Source: CAYRNY01 sp964425755 | GTDB taxonomy: Bacteria > Chloroflexota > Anaerolineae > Aggregatilineales > Aggregatilineaceae | Assembly: GCA_964425755.1 (NCBI GenBank) | Contig: CAYRNY010000021.1 | Coordinates: 30,531-94,530 of the forward strand | Reading direction: 5' to 3' | DNA length: 64,000 nucleotides | Shown: positions 36,813 through 45,153 of the stretch, in pieces | Position numbering within the stretch: the stretch's first letter is position 1 | Layout of the letters: each line of letters opens with the position of its first letter | The notes under the pieces: generated by a model | Told to the model about the DNA's origin: nothing | What the model saw: only the letters and a program-made list of their open reading frames with translations | The model's database searches: none | Position numbers and translations under genes: made by a program

Positions 36813-38534
36813 ATGACATCTTCTGAGCTTTATCAGCCTGACCCCAATAACCTGGACGACTGGTTCGCGCCGAGGGACACGCCCGAAGTGACGGTCGACG
36901 GCGGGCAGCGGCTGGGCGTCGTCGTCGGCGGCTCGCTGAGCAAGGGACTGGATGTGAAGCTGGACCGCCAGACCGCGATCGAAGACCTCGCCGTCGGGCG
37001 CTACGTGGTCGTGCGCGGGCAGCGCAAACGTTTCTTCTGCATGATCACCGATGTGCTGCTGGACGCGACGAACCCCGCCATCCGCAGCGACCCGCCCGAC
37101 CTGTCCGACCCCTTCCTGCGCGAGATCTACAGCGGCACGGCGGCATTCGGCACGATCCACGTCGCGCCGATGCTGACGATCGAGCAGGACGACGAGGGGC
37201 CGAAGCCGGTCAGGACGATCCCCAGCCATTTCATGCCGGTCGAGATCGCCACCACCGAGGACGTGAACGACGTCTTCGGGCCGGAAGACGAACGTCATTT
37301 CAACGTCGGCTCGCCGCTGGAGCTCGAAGAGACGCAGGTCAACCTGGACCTGCAGCGGCTGGTCGAGCGCTCGGTGGGCGTGTTCGGCAAAAGCGGCACG
37401 GGCAAGAGCTTCCTGACACGCATCCTGCTCAGCGGCGTGATCAAGCACAACATCGCGGTGAACCTGATCTTCGACATGCACAACGATTACGGCTGGGCGG
37501 TCAAGATGGAAGGCGAATCCGGCAGCACACAACAGGCGAAGGGGCTGAAACAGCTGTTCGGCAACCGGGTGGCGATCTTCACGCTGGACGATGAGGCCAC
37601 GCGGCGGCGCGGCGCGCGCGCGGATCACGTGGTCACGATCGCCTACGACGAGATCGAGCCGGAAGACCTCGCCATGCTCAAGACCACGATGGACCTCTCC
37701 GACGCGATGATCGATGCGGCCTACGAACTGCACAAGCTGTGGGGCGGGGGCTGGATCGCACGCCTGATCGACGCCGGAGCCGAGGATATGGAGACGCTGA
37801 AAGAGGAACTCGCCGCCAGCCCGGCCTCGGTGCAGGCGCTCAAGCGGCGCGTGCAACGTTTCGAGCGCTTCGGGTTCCTGACGCGCGAGCAGCTAACCGA
37901 CTCCGCGAAGACGATCCTTGACTACATCGAGAAACACAAAAGCGTCGTGCTGGAGTTCGGGCGCTATGGCAACGCGCTGGAAGCCTACATCCTGGTCGCG
38001 AACTACCTCACGCGGCGCATCCACAGCATGTACGTCAGGCGGGTCGAGCAGGCGCTCGGTGACGAAAGCCTGGAGCCGCCGCCGCTGGTGATCACGGTCG
38101 AAGAGGCGCACAAGTTCCTCGATCCGCAGATCGCGCAGCAGACGATCTTCGGCATCATCGCGCGCGAGCTGCGCAAGTACAACGTTACGCTGCTGGTCGT
38201 GGACCAGCGGCCCAGCGGCATCGACGAGGAAGTGATGAGCCAGATCGGGACACGCGTCACGGCGCTGCTGGACAACGAGCGCGATATCGCCGCCGTGCTG
38301 ACCGGCATCAGCGGCGCGGGCGGCCTGCGCGAGGTGCTGGCGCGGCTGGATAGCAAGCAGCAGGCGATCATCATGGGGCACGCGGTCCCGATGCCGGTGG
38401 TCGTCAAGACGCGCAGCTACGACACCACCTTCTACAAGAGCATCACCGGGCAGTCGGGCGGCGACGACGAGGACGGGCATGGCTCGCGGCGCGACATAAA
38501 ACAGAGCGATCGCAATACACGCCGCATCACGTGA
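36813..38534 (+). CDS. herA: HerA-like DNA translocase ATPase
   Basis: The protein has 573 residues from the ATG at 36813 (upstream GGGGGAT); an earlier ATG at 36726 gives a basic tail. The N-terminal HAS-barrel (about 30-120) contains RLGVVVGGSLSKGLDVKL. The ATPase domain has Walker A FGKSGTGKSF near 191-200, followed by NLIFDMHNDYGW, and Walker B VITVEEAHKFLD near 427-438. The arginine-finger region and VVDQRPSGIDEEVMSQIGTRV, typical of HerA/DUF87, follow. It forms hexameric rings that drive DNA to NurA. The stop overlaps a short stretch upstream of the next gene. Confidence 0.9.
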   Translation: MTSSELYQPDPNNLDDWFAPRDTPEVTVDGGQRLGVVVGGSLSKGLDVKLDRQTAIEDLAVGRYVVVRGQRKRFFCMITDVLLDATNPAIRSDPPDLSDPFLREIYSGTAAFGTIHVAPMLTIEQDDEGPKPVRTIPSHFMPVEIATTEDVNDVFGPEDERHFNVGSPLELEETQVNLDLQRLVERSVGVFGKSGTGKSFLTRILLSGVIKHNIAVNLIFDMHNDYGWAVKMEGESGSTQQAKGLKQLFGNRVAIFTLDDEATRRRGARADHVVTIAYDEIEPEDLAMLKTTMDLSDAMIDAAYELHKLWGGGWIARLIDAGAEDMETLKEELAASPASVQALKRRVQRFERFGFLTREQLTDSAKTILDYIEKHKSVVLEFGRYGNALEAYILVANYLTRRIHSMYVRRVEQALGDESLEPPPLVITVEEAHKFLDPQIAQQTIFGIIARELRKYNVTLLVVDQRPSGIDEEVMSQIGTRVTALLDNERDIAAVLTGISGAGGLREVLARLDSKQQAIIMGHAVPMPVVVKTRSYDTTFYKSITGQSGGDDEDGHGSRRDIKQSDRNTRRIT

Positions 38535-38677
38535 GCACGCCGCGCGTTTGCGTTAAACTTGTGTTAAAACAGCGCCCGGCCAGCAACGCGCGCCGGGCAT
38601 TTGCGTACACACTAGTAGAAAGCACCGGCAGCGCACAGCCGTACCCAAGCTTAGACATCAACACGGAGGAACGATCC

Positions 38678-39340
38678 ATGACCGAAAACACGAACCATAC
38701 CACGCCCACACCGGAACAGATGGGCGACCAACTGGACGAAGAACTGAAGGATACCGTCGCTGAGTGGGAAGAAAATCCCCAAGAAGGCGAAACCCTGGAC
38801 GAGCGCATCGACGAGCGCCTGCGCCGCATGGTCGCCGGCTGGGTCGGCGCGGACGCGGACGCGGACTGGAAGACGATCGGCAGCAAGGCCGACGCCAACA
38901 CCCGCGCGGCAGTAGCGAAGTGGGTCGACGCGAACGAAGACGCCGACTGGAGCACGATCTCCCGGCGCATGGAAAACCGCATCCGGTTAGGCGTCGCGCG
39001 GCTGGTCAAGGCCAAAGGCGAAACGCCCGACGCTGAAGCCGCCGAAGACGAGGCGTCCTGGTCGGACATCGGCGCGAAGATCGAAACGGACGTGCGCGGC
39101 TGGGTTGGCTCGCTGGTCGGGACCGGCAAAGACGCCGACTGGAAGACTATCGGGGACGAGATCATGGGCCACGTCAAGACCGCGTTCGACAAGGTCAGCG
39201 AGAGCCTGAAGGGCGAAGAAGAAGAACAGCAACAGGGTTACCAGCAGTCCGAGAAGATCGACATCGAAGGCGACGAGAGTGATCCCTCTGGCAGTGGCCC
39301 GAAGGTCACCTCAGAGAAGCCGGTCGAGCCGAAAGAATAA
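38678..39340 (+). CDS. Acidic protein with about four 30-residue helical repeats
   Basis: The protein has 220 residues from the ATG at 38678, with GGAGG at 38665-38669 (8 bases). An upstream frame start at 38531 is probably spurious. The middle holds repeats beginning ADW-K-T-I-G, ADW-S-T-I-S, ASW-S-D-I-G and ADW-K-T-I-G, each followed by an amphipathic helix ending in a V-x-x-W/L-V-type pattern; a degenerate unit precedes them. The ends are acidic and the C-terminus is low-complexity Glu/Gln. It is likely cytoplasmic. No family recognised. It is directly downstream of herA (143 bases). Confidence 0.7.
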   Translation: MTENTNHTTPTPEQMGDQLDEELKDTVAEWEENPQEGETLDERIDERLRRMVAGWVGADADADWKTIGSKADANTRAAVAKWVDANEDADWSTISRRMENRIRLGVARLVKAKGETPDAEAAEDEASWSDIGAKIETDVRGWVGSLVGTGKDADWKTIGDEIMGHVKTAFDKVSESLKGEEEEQQQGYQQSEKIDIEGDESDPSGSGPKVTSEKPVEPKE

Positions 39341-39560
39341 CACGCAACGCACCTGTCCCGTCCCCCACCGGGCAGATGCGCCCCGAATCCCCCGCGTTGC
39401 GGGCGCGCGAAGTGGTTGTCATCACGGCGCGCGCCCCTGGTTTTTTCAAGCCGGCGCCAGAGGCGGCACGCGCCGCAGCCCCGGCTATAGAACAAACGGC
39501 GCAGTTGGTGTACACTACGGGCACGGGTTTTCGGCTCAGCACCAGGAGGAACGGGACGGC

Positions 39561-40343
39561 ATGATTCGCCGGGAAGAATCGGGGACGACCTGGGTGATCC
39601 ACCAGGCGGCCCATGCGGTTATCGCCGGGCAGATTGCAGAGCATTGGACCGGCACACAGAACATGACGCTGGCGCCGCGTGACGCGCTGTTGATCGCCGC
39701 AGGCAATCATGATGCTGGCTGGATCGCCAACGAGCACACGCCGCGCATCAACGCCAAAGGGCAGCCGCGCACCTTCACCGAAATGGGCCTGAACGAGCAC
39801 TTCGCGATCTGGGAGCACAGCATCCAGTCGGTGTTCGCGCAGAACCGTTATGCCGGGCTGCTCACCAGCATGCACTGTACCGCGCTCTACGAGCAACGCC
39901 TGCGCTTTGTCGCCGATCCGCCGGGCGACCGCGCGCAGATCGAGGCGTTTCTTGCCCGGTGGCACGCGTGGCAAGACGCGCTGATCAACGCGCTGAAGAA
40001 TCACCCGCTCTACGCGCTGGCGGTGGGACCGCAGCCGCTCGCGGACAATCTGCGCCTGCTGCAGGTGTGGGATTACCTCTCGCTGGTGCTCTGCATGAGT
40101 CCGGTCCACGAACAGGCGCTGGACGACGTGCCGCTGGGCAATGGGGCGCGCGGCGACATCGACATCGCCGGCAACGGGGAACGCGGCATGACGCTCGACC
40201 CATTCCCGCTGGACCAACCGCTGCGGCTGTGGATCGATGCGCGCCAGGTGATCGGCGGCCCGTTCGAGTCCGACGAGGCCCTGCAGTTCGCCATGAAAGA
40301 CGTACCGTACAAGCCACTGGCATTCGAGATCACCCCGTTGTAG
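39561..40343 (+). CDS. DUF3891 family protein
   Basis: The protein has 260 residues from the ATG at 39561, with AGGAGG at 39544-39549. The start MIRREESGTTWVIHQAAHAVIAGQIAEHW and the following LLIAAGNHDAGWIANE match the DUF3891 signature, an HD-like helical protein with paired His/Asp. The catalytic activity of the family has not been established as far as I know. It is cytoplasmic. A regulator gene follows 37 bases downstream. Confidence 0.8.
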   Translation: MIRREESGTTWVIHQAAHAVIAGQIAEHWTGTQNMTLAPRDALLIAAGNHDAGWIANEHTPRINAKGQPRTFTEMGLNEHFAIWEHSIQSVFAQNRYAGLLTSMHCTALYEQRLRFVADPPGDRAQIEAFLARWHAWQDALINALKNHPLYALAVGPQPLADNLRLLQVWDYLSLVLCMSPVHEQALDDVPLGNGARGDIDIAGNGERGMTLDPFPLDQPLRLWIDARQVIGGPFESDEALQFAMKDVPYKPLAFEITPL

Positions 40344-40380
40344 CGGTCCCCGGCAAACCGGCGTCTACCTGGAGGATGTC

Positions 40381-41118
40381 ATGATCGGTCAAACCAATCT
40401 CAAGGTCCTGATTCTCGATACCGATTTTTATTCCCGGCAGGCCATCAACAGCTATCTCGCCTGGGACCGCCGCACGCGAGTAGTGCACCTGGCCGACACG
40501 CTCGCGTCGGTGCGCGAATACGTCGCCGCTGTGGACCAGAGCGAATGGCCCGACGTGGTGCTGCTCGACGCGCTGGCTGCCAAGTCGCCGCAGGCGCTGG
40601 CAAAGCTGGTGCTGCACATCGAAGATACGATCCCCGACGTCATGACGCTGGTGCTCGACCGTGAGGTCAACCTGAAGACGTTGCACGCCATCGAACGGGC
40701 GCGCGCCGACGGTTACCTGATCCGTAACGAACTGCGCATCCGCATCGCGTCCGCGATCTGCTGGGCGCAGGATCACGATTTTGTGGTCACGCAGAGCGTC
40801 AAAGATGCGCTCGAAGCGGCGGGAGAATTCGAGGGGCGCTTGTTCCGCGCGGTGGTGATCCCCGAACGGCGCGAATACCCCGACCTGACCGCCCGCGTGC
40901 GCCAGGCGCTGACGCTGTGCGTGGTCGAGGGCATGTCCGCCGAACTGGCCGCCGACGAGATGGGCCTCAGCCCGCACACCGTGCGGAGTTACGTCAAAGA
41001 AGGGTACCGCATCCTGGAAACCTACGACGATACACGCTATCCGCCGGACCTCAGCCCGCAGGAAAAAGCGTACATGCGCATCACGGCGCTGCAAGAGACC
41101 GCCGAGGACGATGCTTGA
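40381..41118 (+). CDS. LuxR-type regulator with degenerate receiver domain
   Basis: The protein has 245 residues; GGAGG lies upstream of the ATG. The N-terminus has the receiver fold (KVLILDTDFYSRQ, D63 in VVLLDALA), but the usual Lys near GYL is Arg (GYLIRNE), so normal phosphorylation-driven switching may not occur. The C-terminal helix-turn-helix (TARVRQALTLCVVEGMSAELAADEMGLSPHTVRSYVKEGY) is of the LuxR/GerE type. It is likely a transcription factor. The adjacent downstream gene encodes a small membrane protein, 35 bases on. Confidence 0.8.
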   Translation: MIGQTNLKVLILDTDFYSRQAINSYLAWDRRTRVVHLADTLASVREYVAAVDQSEWPDVVLLDALAAKSPQALAKLVLHIEDTIPDVMTLVLDREVNLKTLHAIERARADGYLIRNELRIRIASAICWAQDHDFVVTQSVKDALEAAGEFEGRLFRAVVIPERREYPDLTARVRQALTLCVVEGMSAELAADEMGLSPHTVRSYVKEGYRILETYDDTRYPPDLSPQEKAYMRITALQETAEDDA

Positions 41119-41153
41119 TGGCAGCCCAGGCCGTACCGGAGTGAAGACTCGCC

Positions 41154-41705
41154 GTGTCACAACGTCGCAAAAGTAGAACCGTCGCGGCGCTGGAACGAAC
41201 CGCCATGACGATGCTGCTGGCGGTCGGTTCGGCGCTGCCGTTCATGATCGCGTTAGTGCTGATCGCCTCGACCAACGACGGCAACCCGCTGGATCGCATC
41301 CCGGATTACGAGGACCCGATCAACGAAACGCTGGTGCTGCCGCTGGAACGTGGCGCAACGGTGCAAACGGAACTCGAATATCGCGGTGCTGTGCGCGTGA
41401 TCGTCGAGGGCACAGCGACGCTTGCCGGTGGCGCGCGCCGCGATGCATTCTACAAATTCGCCGGCGCGGACGGCGCACCGCTGGCGGCCCCGCAGCACCA
41501 GGACAGCCTGTTCACGATCGCAGGGCAACCGGCGCTCGCCGCGCTGGAACTCCCCGTCACGCCGCCGGACTATGCCCGCGACCACGTCTACACAGGGGTC
41601 TACCACGCGGGCGACGCCTGGACGCGCATCACCTTCGGCGCAGCGACCGGCGCGGCGGACGTGACCGGTGGCACGTTGCGGATCACGGTCGTGCAGATCG
41701 ATTGA
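41154..41705 (+). CDS. Small single-TM envelope protein, unknown
   Basis: The protein has 183 residues from a GTG. There is one hydrophobic helix (about 17-39). The extracytoplasmic part is predicted beta-rich, with LPLERGATVQTELEYRGAVRVIVEG. No family recognised. It is probably cotranscribed with the LuxR-type regulator, and runs toward the convergent SDR-like gene. Confidence 0.65.
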   Translation: MSQRRKSRTVAALERTAMTMLLAVGSALPFMIALVLIASTNDGNPLDRIPDYEDPINETLVLPLERGATVQTELEYRGAVRVIVEGTATLAGGARRDAFYKFAGADGAPLAAPQHQDSLFTIAGQPALAALELPVTPPDYARDHVYTGVYHAGDAWTRITFGAATGAADVTGGTLRITVVQID

Positions 41706-41731
41706 GCGCGGAATCGTCCCGGCCCCAGGTG

Positions 41732-42694
41732 TTACGCGGTGACTTCATCCGCCGTTTTCGCGCCGAACAACCGCTTGAGCGATCCCCACGCGGTGAACTG
41801 GCGCATGTAGTCCAGGTTTTCCGGCGTGAAGGCGCGCGGCTCAATGCCAAACACCTCAACCAGCGCGTTGTGCGCGACGGTGTTTTCTTCATCCAGCATG
41901 TTCAACAGCGTCGTGGTGACCGGTGGGTTCGGCAAGGCGACTTCCATCAGCTTGACCACCGGGCGCAGCAGCGGCACGGGCACGTTCACCAGCAGCCGCC
42001 GCGTGCCCAAGGCCGCCAGCACGCGCTCCACGATCTGCCGGTAGGTCAGCACCTCCGGCCCGCCGAGCGCGTATTCCTGCCCGGCTGCATCCGCATGGTC
42101 CAGGCTGCGCGCGAGTGCCTCGACCACGTCCCCAACCCACACCGGCTGGAATTTGGCGCTGCCGTCGCCCACAATCGGGAACACCAACGGCGTCAGCTTG
42201 ATCAGGCGCGCCTGCACGTTGGCGAACTCGTCTTGCGGGCCGAAGATTACGGACGGGCGGAGCGCGGTCCAGTCCAGGCCGGACGCGGCGACGTAATCCT
42301 GCGCTTTGCCCTTGCTCGCCAGAAACGGGTACGGCGAATCGCTGCGCGCCCCGTTCTGGCTCATGTTGATGAAGCGCCGCACGCCCGCAGCTTGCGCCGC
42401 GTCGACCACGTTGATCGTGCCCTGCGTGTTGATGCGCGTGTAGGTGGCGCTACCCGACTCGATCGCGACCGCGACGAGATGGATCACCGCCTCGACGCCC
42501 TGCATCGCCGCTGCGAGCGTCTCCGGCTGTGTCACGTCGCCTGTGACGATCCCGACCTGGTCGCGCACGTCCGCCAGCCGCGCCTCGGCTTTGTCGCGCT
42601 GGCGCACCATCGCGCGCACGGGATGCCCCGCCGCGACCAGCCGCCGCACCAGGTTGTTACCGACGTATCCTGCCGCCCCTGTGACCAGAATCAT
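41732..42694 (-). CDS. Atypical SDR / NDUFA9-like NAD(P)-binding protein
   Basis: The protein has 320 residues from the ATG at 42694, with GAGGAGG about eight bases upstream. The Rossmann motif MILVTGAAGYVGNNLV is at the N-terminus, with an acidic/basic second strand, and no YxxxK catalytic pair is apparent where extended SDRs have it (SKGKAQDYVAASGLDWTALRPSVIFGP). This matches the complex-I NDUFA9-like or NAD(P)H-binding group. A role in quinone or respiratory assembly, or in redox sensing, is possible but unproven. Confidence 0.82.
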   Translation of the reverse strand: MILVTGAAGYVGNNLVRRLVAAGHPVRAMVRQRDKAEARLADVRDQVGIVTGDVTQPETLAAAMQGVEAVIHLVAVAIESGSATYTRINTQGTINVVDAAQAAGVRRFINMSQNGARSDSPYPFLASKGKAQDYVAASGLDWTALRPSVIFGPQDEFANVQARLIKLTPLVFPIVGDGSAKFQPVWVGDVVEALARSLDHADAAGQEYALGGPEVLTYRQIVERVLAALGTRRLLVNVPVPLLRPVVKLMEVALPNPPVTTTLLNMLDEENTVAHNALVEVFGIEPRAFTPENLDYMRQFTAWGSLKRLFGAKTADEVTA

Positions 42695-43066
42695 TGACCT
42701 GCCCTCCTCGTGGCTCATGCGAATACTCTAACCCAGGTTGTAGCCGATTCCGCGCACGTTTGGCGATAAGAATATGCTGAGAACGACCCCGCCGCGCGGC
42801 AAAGTAAGAGCGCACGGGCGAATGTGTGCTCTGCCCTGTGCGCTCCGATGATTCGCGATGGCGGGTTGCGCAGCGTGCCGAATCTTGAAGAGGGATGCGG
42901 ATAGCGCTTCCTCGTGTTGAGGATATTCGCCGCCAGGAGGATTAAGAACCGTGCCCGATTGCCTTGACGCCAGCCCGCACCGCGAACACCATCTGTTTCT
43001 ACTTGGTTGGATGCACAGGTGCGGTAAGGGTTACATCAAATCAGGCTGATGGAACGGGGCGCTTCA
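42695..43066. other. 372-base non-coding stretch with one possible small ORF
   Basis: This gap lies between the SDR-like gene and the GT39-like gene, both minus. It holds no clear promoter. It includes the small plus-strand ORF listed at 42951-43049. Confidence 0.5.
42951..43049 (+). CDS. Candidate 32-residue small ORF
   Basis: AGGAGG (42935-42940) lies ten bases before a GTG, which opens a 32-codon frame ending at TGA. The peptide is His/Cys-containing with a hydrophobic centre. There is no comparative support. It could also be chance; the strong ribosome-binding site is the only argument. Confidence 0.25.
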   Translation: MPDCLDASPHREHHLFLLGWMHRCGKGYIKSG

Positions 43067-45136
43067 TCACCGCACCATGATCGCCGCCAGGCGCAGCATA
43101 TTGCCTGCCGCTTCCCCATCGACGCGCACCGGCAGACGGTCCCGCGGCGCGTCGATGTCGTACAGCCCGACGCTGACCACGTATTCGCCCGGCGGCAGGC
43201 CCAGCGGGACCACCAGCCCGTGCGTGTCGCGCAGCGTGTCGCCCGGCGTCCACGTCGTCGTGAGCGCGCGGTTACCGCCCGGTTCGGCGTCGTGCTGCGC
43301 GATCAGGTATCCGTCCGGAGCCAGCAGTTGCACCGTGACTTTGTAGCGCACGTCCAGCGGCGCGTCCGTCGTCCAGAACAGCGTCACGCCGACCGTGTCC
43401 CCCGGCAGCACGGCATCCGCGCTCAGGGCGTAACCTTCCAGCGTGATGTGCTCGCCAAACCGCGCGTCCAACTGCACCTCTGACGTTTCTGGCGTCGTGT
43501 CCAGCGTCGCGTAGAGCGCCAGCCGCACGTCGCCGTACCAGCGCGAATCGACGGGGTAGGCGTGCGCGTCGAGTGTTCCGTGTACCACGCGGTTCGGATC
43601 GCGTTCGGCCTCGCCCCAGAACACCGCGAACACCCGCCCGTGCACGCGGATCACGTCCCGGACTTCGGCGCGTGTCTGCGCATCATCGCCGCCCAACCCG
43701 CGCGGCAACCCGTACACCGGCAGCGCGCCGTCATAGTAATAGCTGAACACTTCGGCCTGGTTCGGTGCGTCGAGGATCACTGCGTCACCGGGGCGCGCCT
43801 GCGTTTCGATCTGCTGCGCGATGGCGCGGTAATCGTCGCGGGCGTAGGCCGGGTCGGAGTAGAGCGCGTGCAACGCATCCGCCTGCCCGATCGCGACCAG
43901 GAACACGCACATCAACGCCAGCATGCGCGCGATGTAGTGCCACTCGCGCCGCGTGAGGCCGTGCACGCGCGCCTGTGGATCGGGCGATGCGCCACCTGTG
44001 CCAACCTGCCACAGTGCCGCCGCGCCGCGTCCCATCAGCAGCGCCACCGCGACCTGCGCTGGCAGCAGGAACTTGAGATTCGCCTCGCGGTAAGCGCCGG
44101 ACACGAACAGCGACGCGATCACCGTCACGGCCCAGACCGGCGGCAGCCAGCTGCGCCACGTCCGGACGCGCCACAGCGCCGCCCCGGCCAGCAGCGCGGG
44201 CCACAGAAAGCGCGCCCATATCACGCGCCCCGCCGTGTTGCCGTAGACCAGCCAGCCGAACACCGTCTGCAACTGCTCGCCGGGCGCGATGCTGGCATCC
44301 GTGCCGGGCCACGACGTGACCTGGTCCCACGCGGTCGGCAGCCAGGGCGCGAACAGCGCCAGCGTGACGAGGTTCAGCGCGACGAACGCGACCAGGACGG
44401 CACGCGTCCCCGTTTGCAGCGTTTCATGCGCGGCCTCTGTGCGCACCGCTCGCGCCACGACCACGCCCAGCACCACCACGCCCTGCGCCAGCATCGTGAA
44501 CGGAAACGCGTAATGCGTGTAGAGTCCGGCGGCGTTGATCAACGCGAGCGCGAGCGCCCAACGCCACCGCCGCCGCGGTCTCCCCCTCTCTGGCTGGGCT
44601 GGAGAGGGGGACGGGGGATGAGGTAACCATGCGGCAAACGCCCACATGCTCGCCGCGCTCAACAACATGAGCTGCGCATACATGCGCGTTTCCTGACTGT
44701 AATACACCGCGAATGGACTCAGCGCGACCAGTCCCGCCGCGACCAGCCCGCCCGACCGCGATCCGAGCGCGCGCCCCAGCGCCAGCGTCACCGCGACGGC
44801 CAGCACCCCCTCAAACGCCGACAGCGCGCGCAGGCTGAACTCGCTGGTGCCGGCGACGGCGATCCACGCTTTGAGTGTGAGGTAGTAGCCCGGTGGGTGG
44901 ATGTCGCGCCCGGCGGCGTCGATCAGGTCGGGAACCGATCGCTGTGCAAGGCGCAGACTGTTACCTTCATCGTTCCACAGCGACTGTGACCCAAGCAGGT
45001 GAAACCGCAGCGCGAACGCGACCAGCAGCACGACCAGCGGCAGCACAAACGGGGCACGCAGCGCGCGCCCGATCGCCGGCAGGTATGGCCGCAGCCACCG
45101 GTATGCACGTCCCACGAGGTCAAACCGCTGCGACAT
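43067..45136 (-). CDS. GT39/PMT-like membrane glycosyltransferase
   Basis: The protein has 689 residues from the ATG at 45136; the frame stays open upstream but that part overlaps the GH-A-like gene and is not coding. After a short cytoplasmic tail there are about ten TM helices. The first periplasmic loop carries LWNDEGNS (DE motif) and IHPPGYYLTLKAW, the PMT_2/GT39 (ArnT-like) signature. The soluble C-terminal domain (about 490-689) is beta-rich. It should transfer a sugar from a polyprenyl carrier outside the membrane. It follows the GH-A-like gene by 17 bases. Confidence 0.85.
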   Translation of the reverse strand: MSQRFDLVGRAYRWLRPYLPAIGRALRAPFVLPLVVLLVAFALRFHLLGSQSLWNDEGNSLRLAQRSVPDLIDAAGRDIHPPGYYLTLKAWIAVAGTSEFSLRALSAFEGVLAVAVTLALGRALGSRSGGLVAAGLVALSPFAVYYSQETRMYAQLMLLSAASMWAFAAWLPHPPSPSPAQPERGRPRRRWRWALALALINAAGLYTHYAFPFTMLAQGVVVLGVVVARAVRTEAAHETLQTGTRAVLVAFVALNLVTLALFAPWLPTAWDQVTSWPGTDASIAPGEQLQTVFGWLVYGNTAGRVIWARFLWPALLAGAALWRVRTWRSWLPPVWAVTVIASLFVSGAYREANLKFLLPAQVAVALLMGRGAAALWQVGTGGASPDPQARVHGLTRREWHYIARMLALMCVFLVAIGQADALHALYSDPAYARDDYRAIAQQIETQARPGDAVILDAPNQAEVFSYYYDGALPVYGLPRGLGGDDAQTRAEVRDVIRVHGRVFAVFWGEAERDPNRVVHGTLDAHAYPVDSRWYGDVRLALYATLDTTPETSEVQLDARFGEHITLEGYALSADAVLPGDTVGVTLFWTTDAPLDVRYKVTVQLLAPDGYLIAQHDAEPGGNRALTTTWTPGDTLRDTHGLVVPLGLPPGEYVVSVGLYDIDAPRDRLPVRVDGEAAGNMLRLAAIMVR

Positions 45137-45153
45137 CGTCCGCGCCCCCACCG

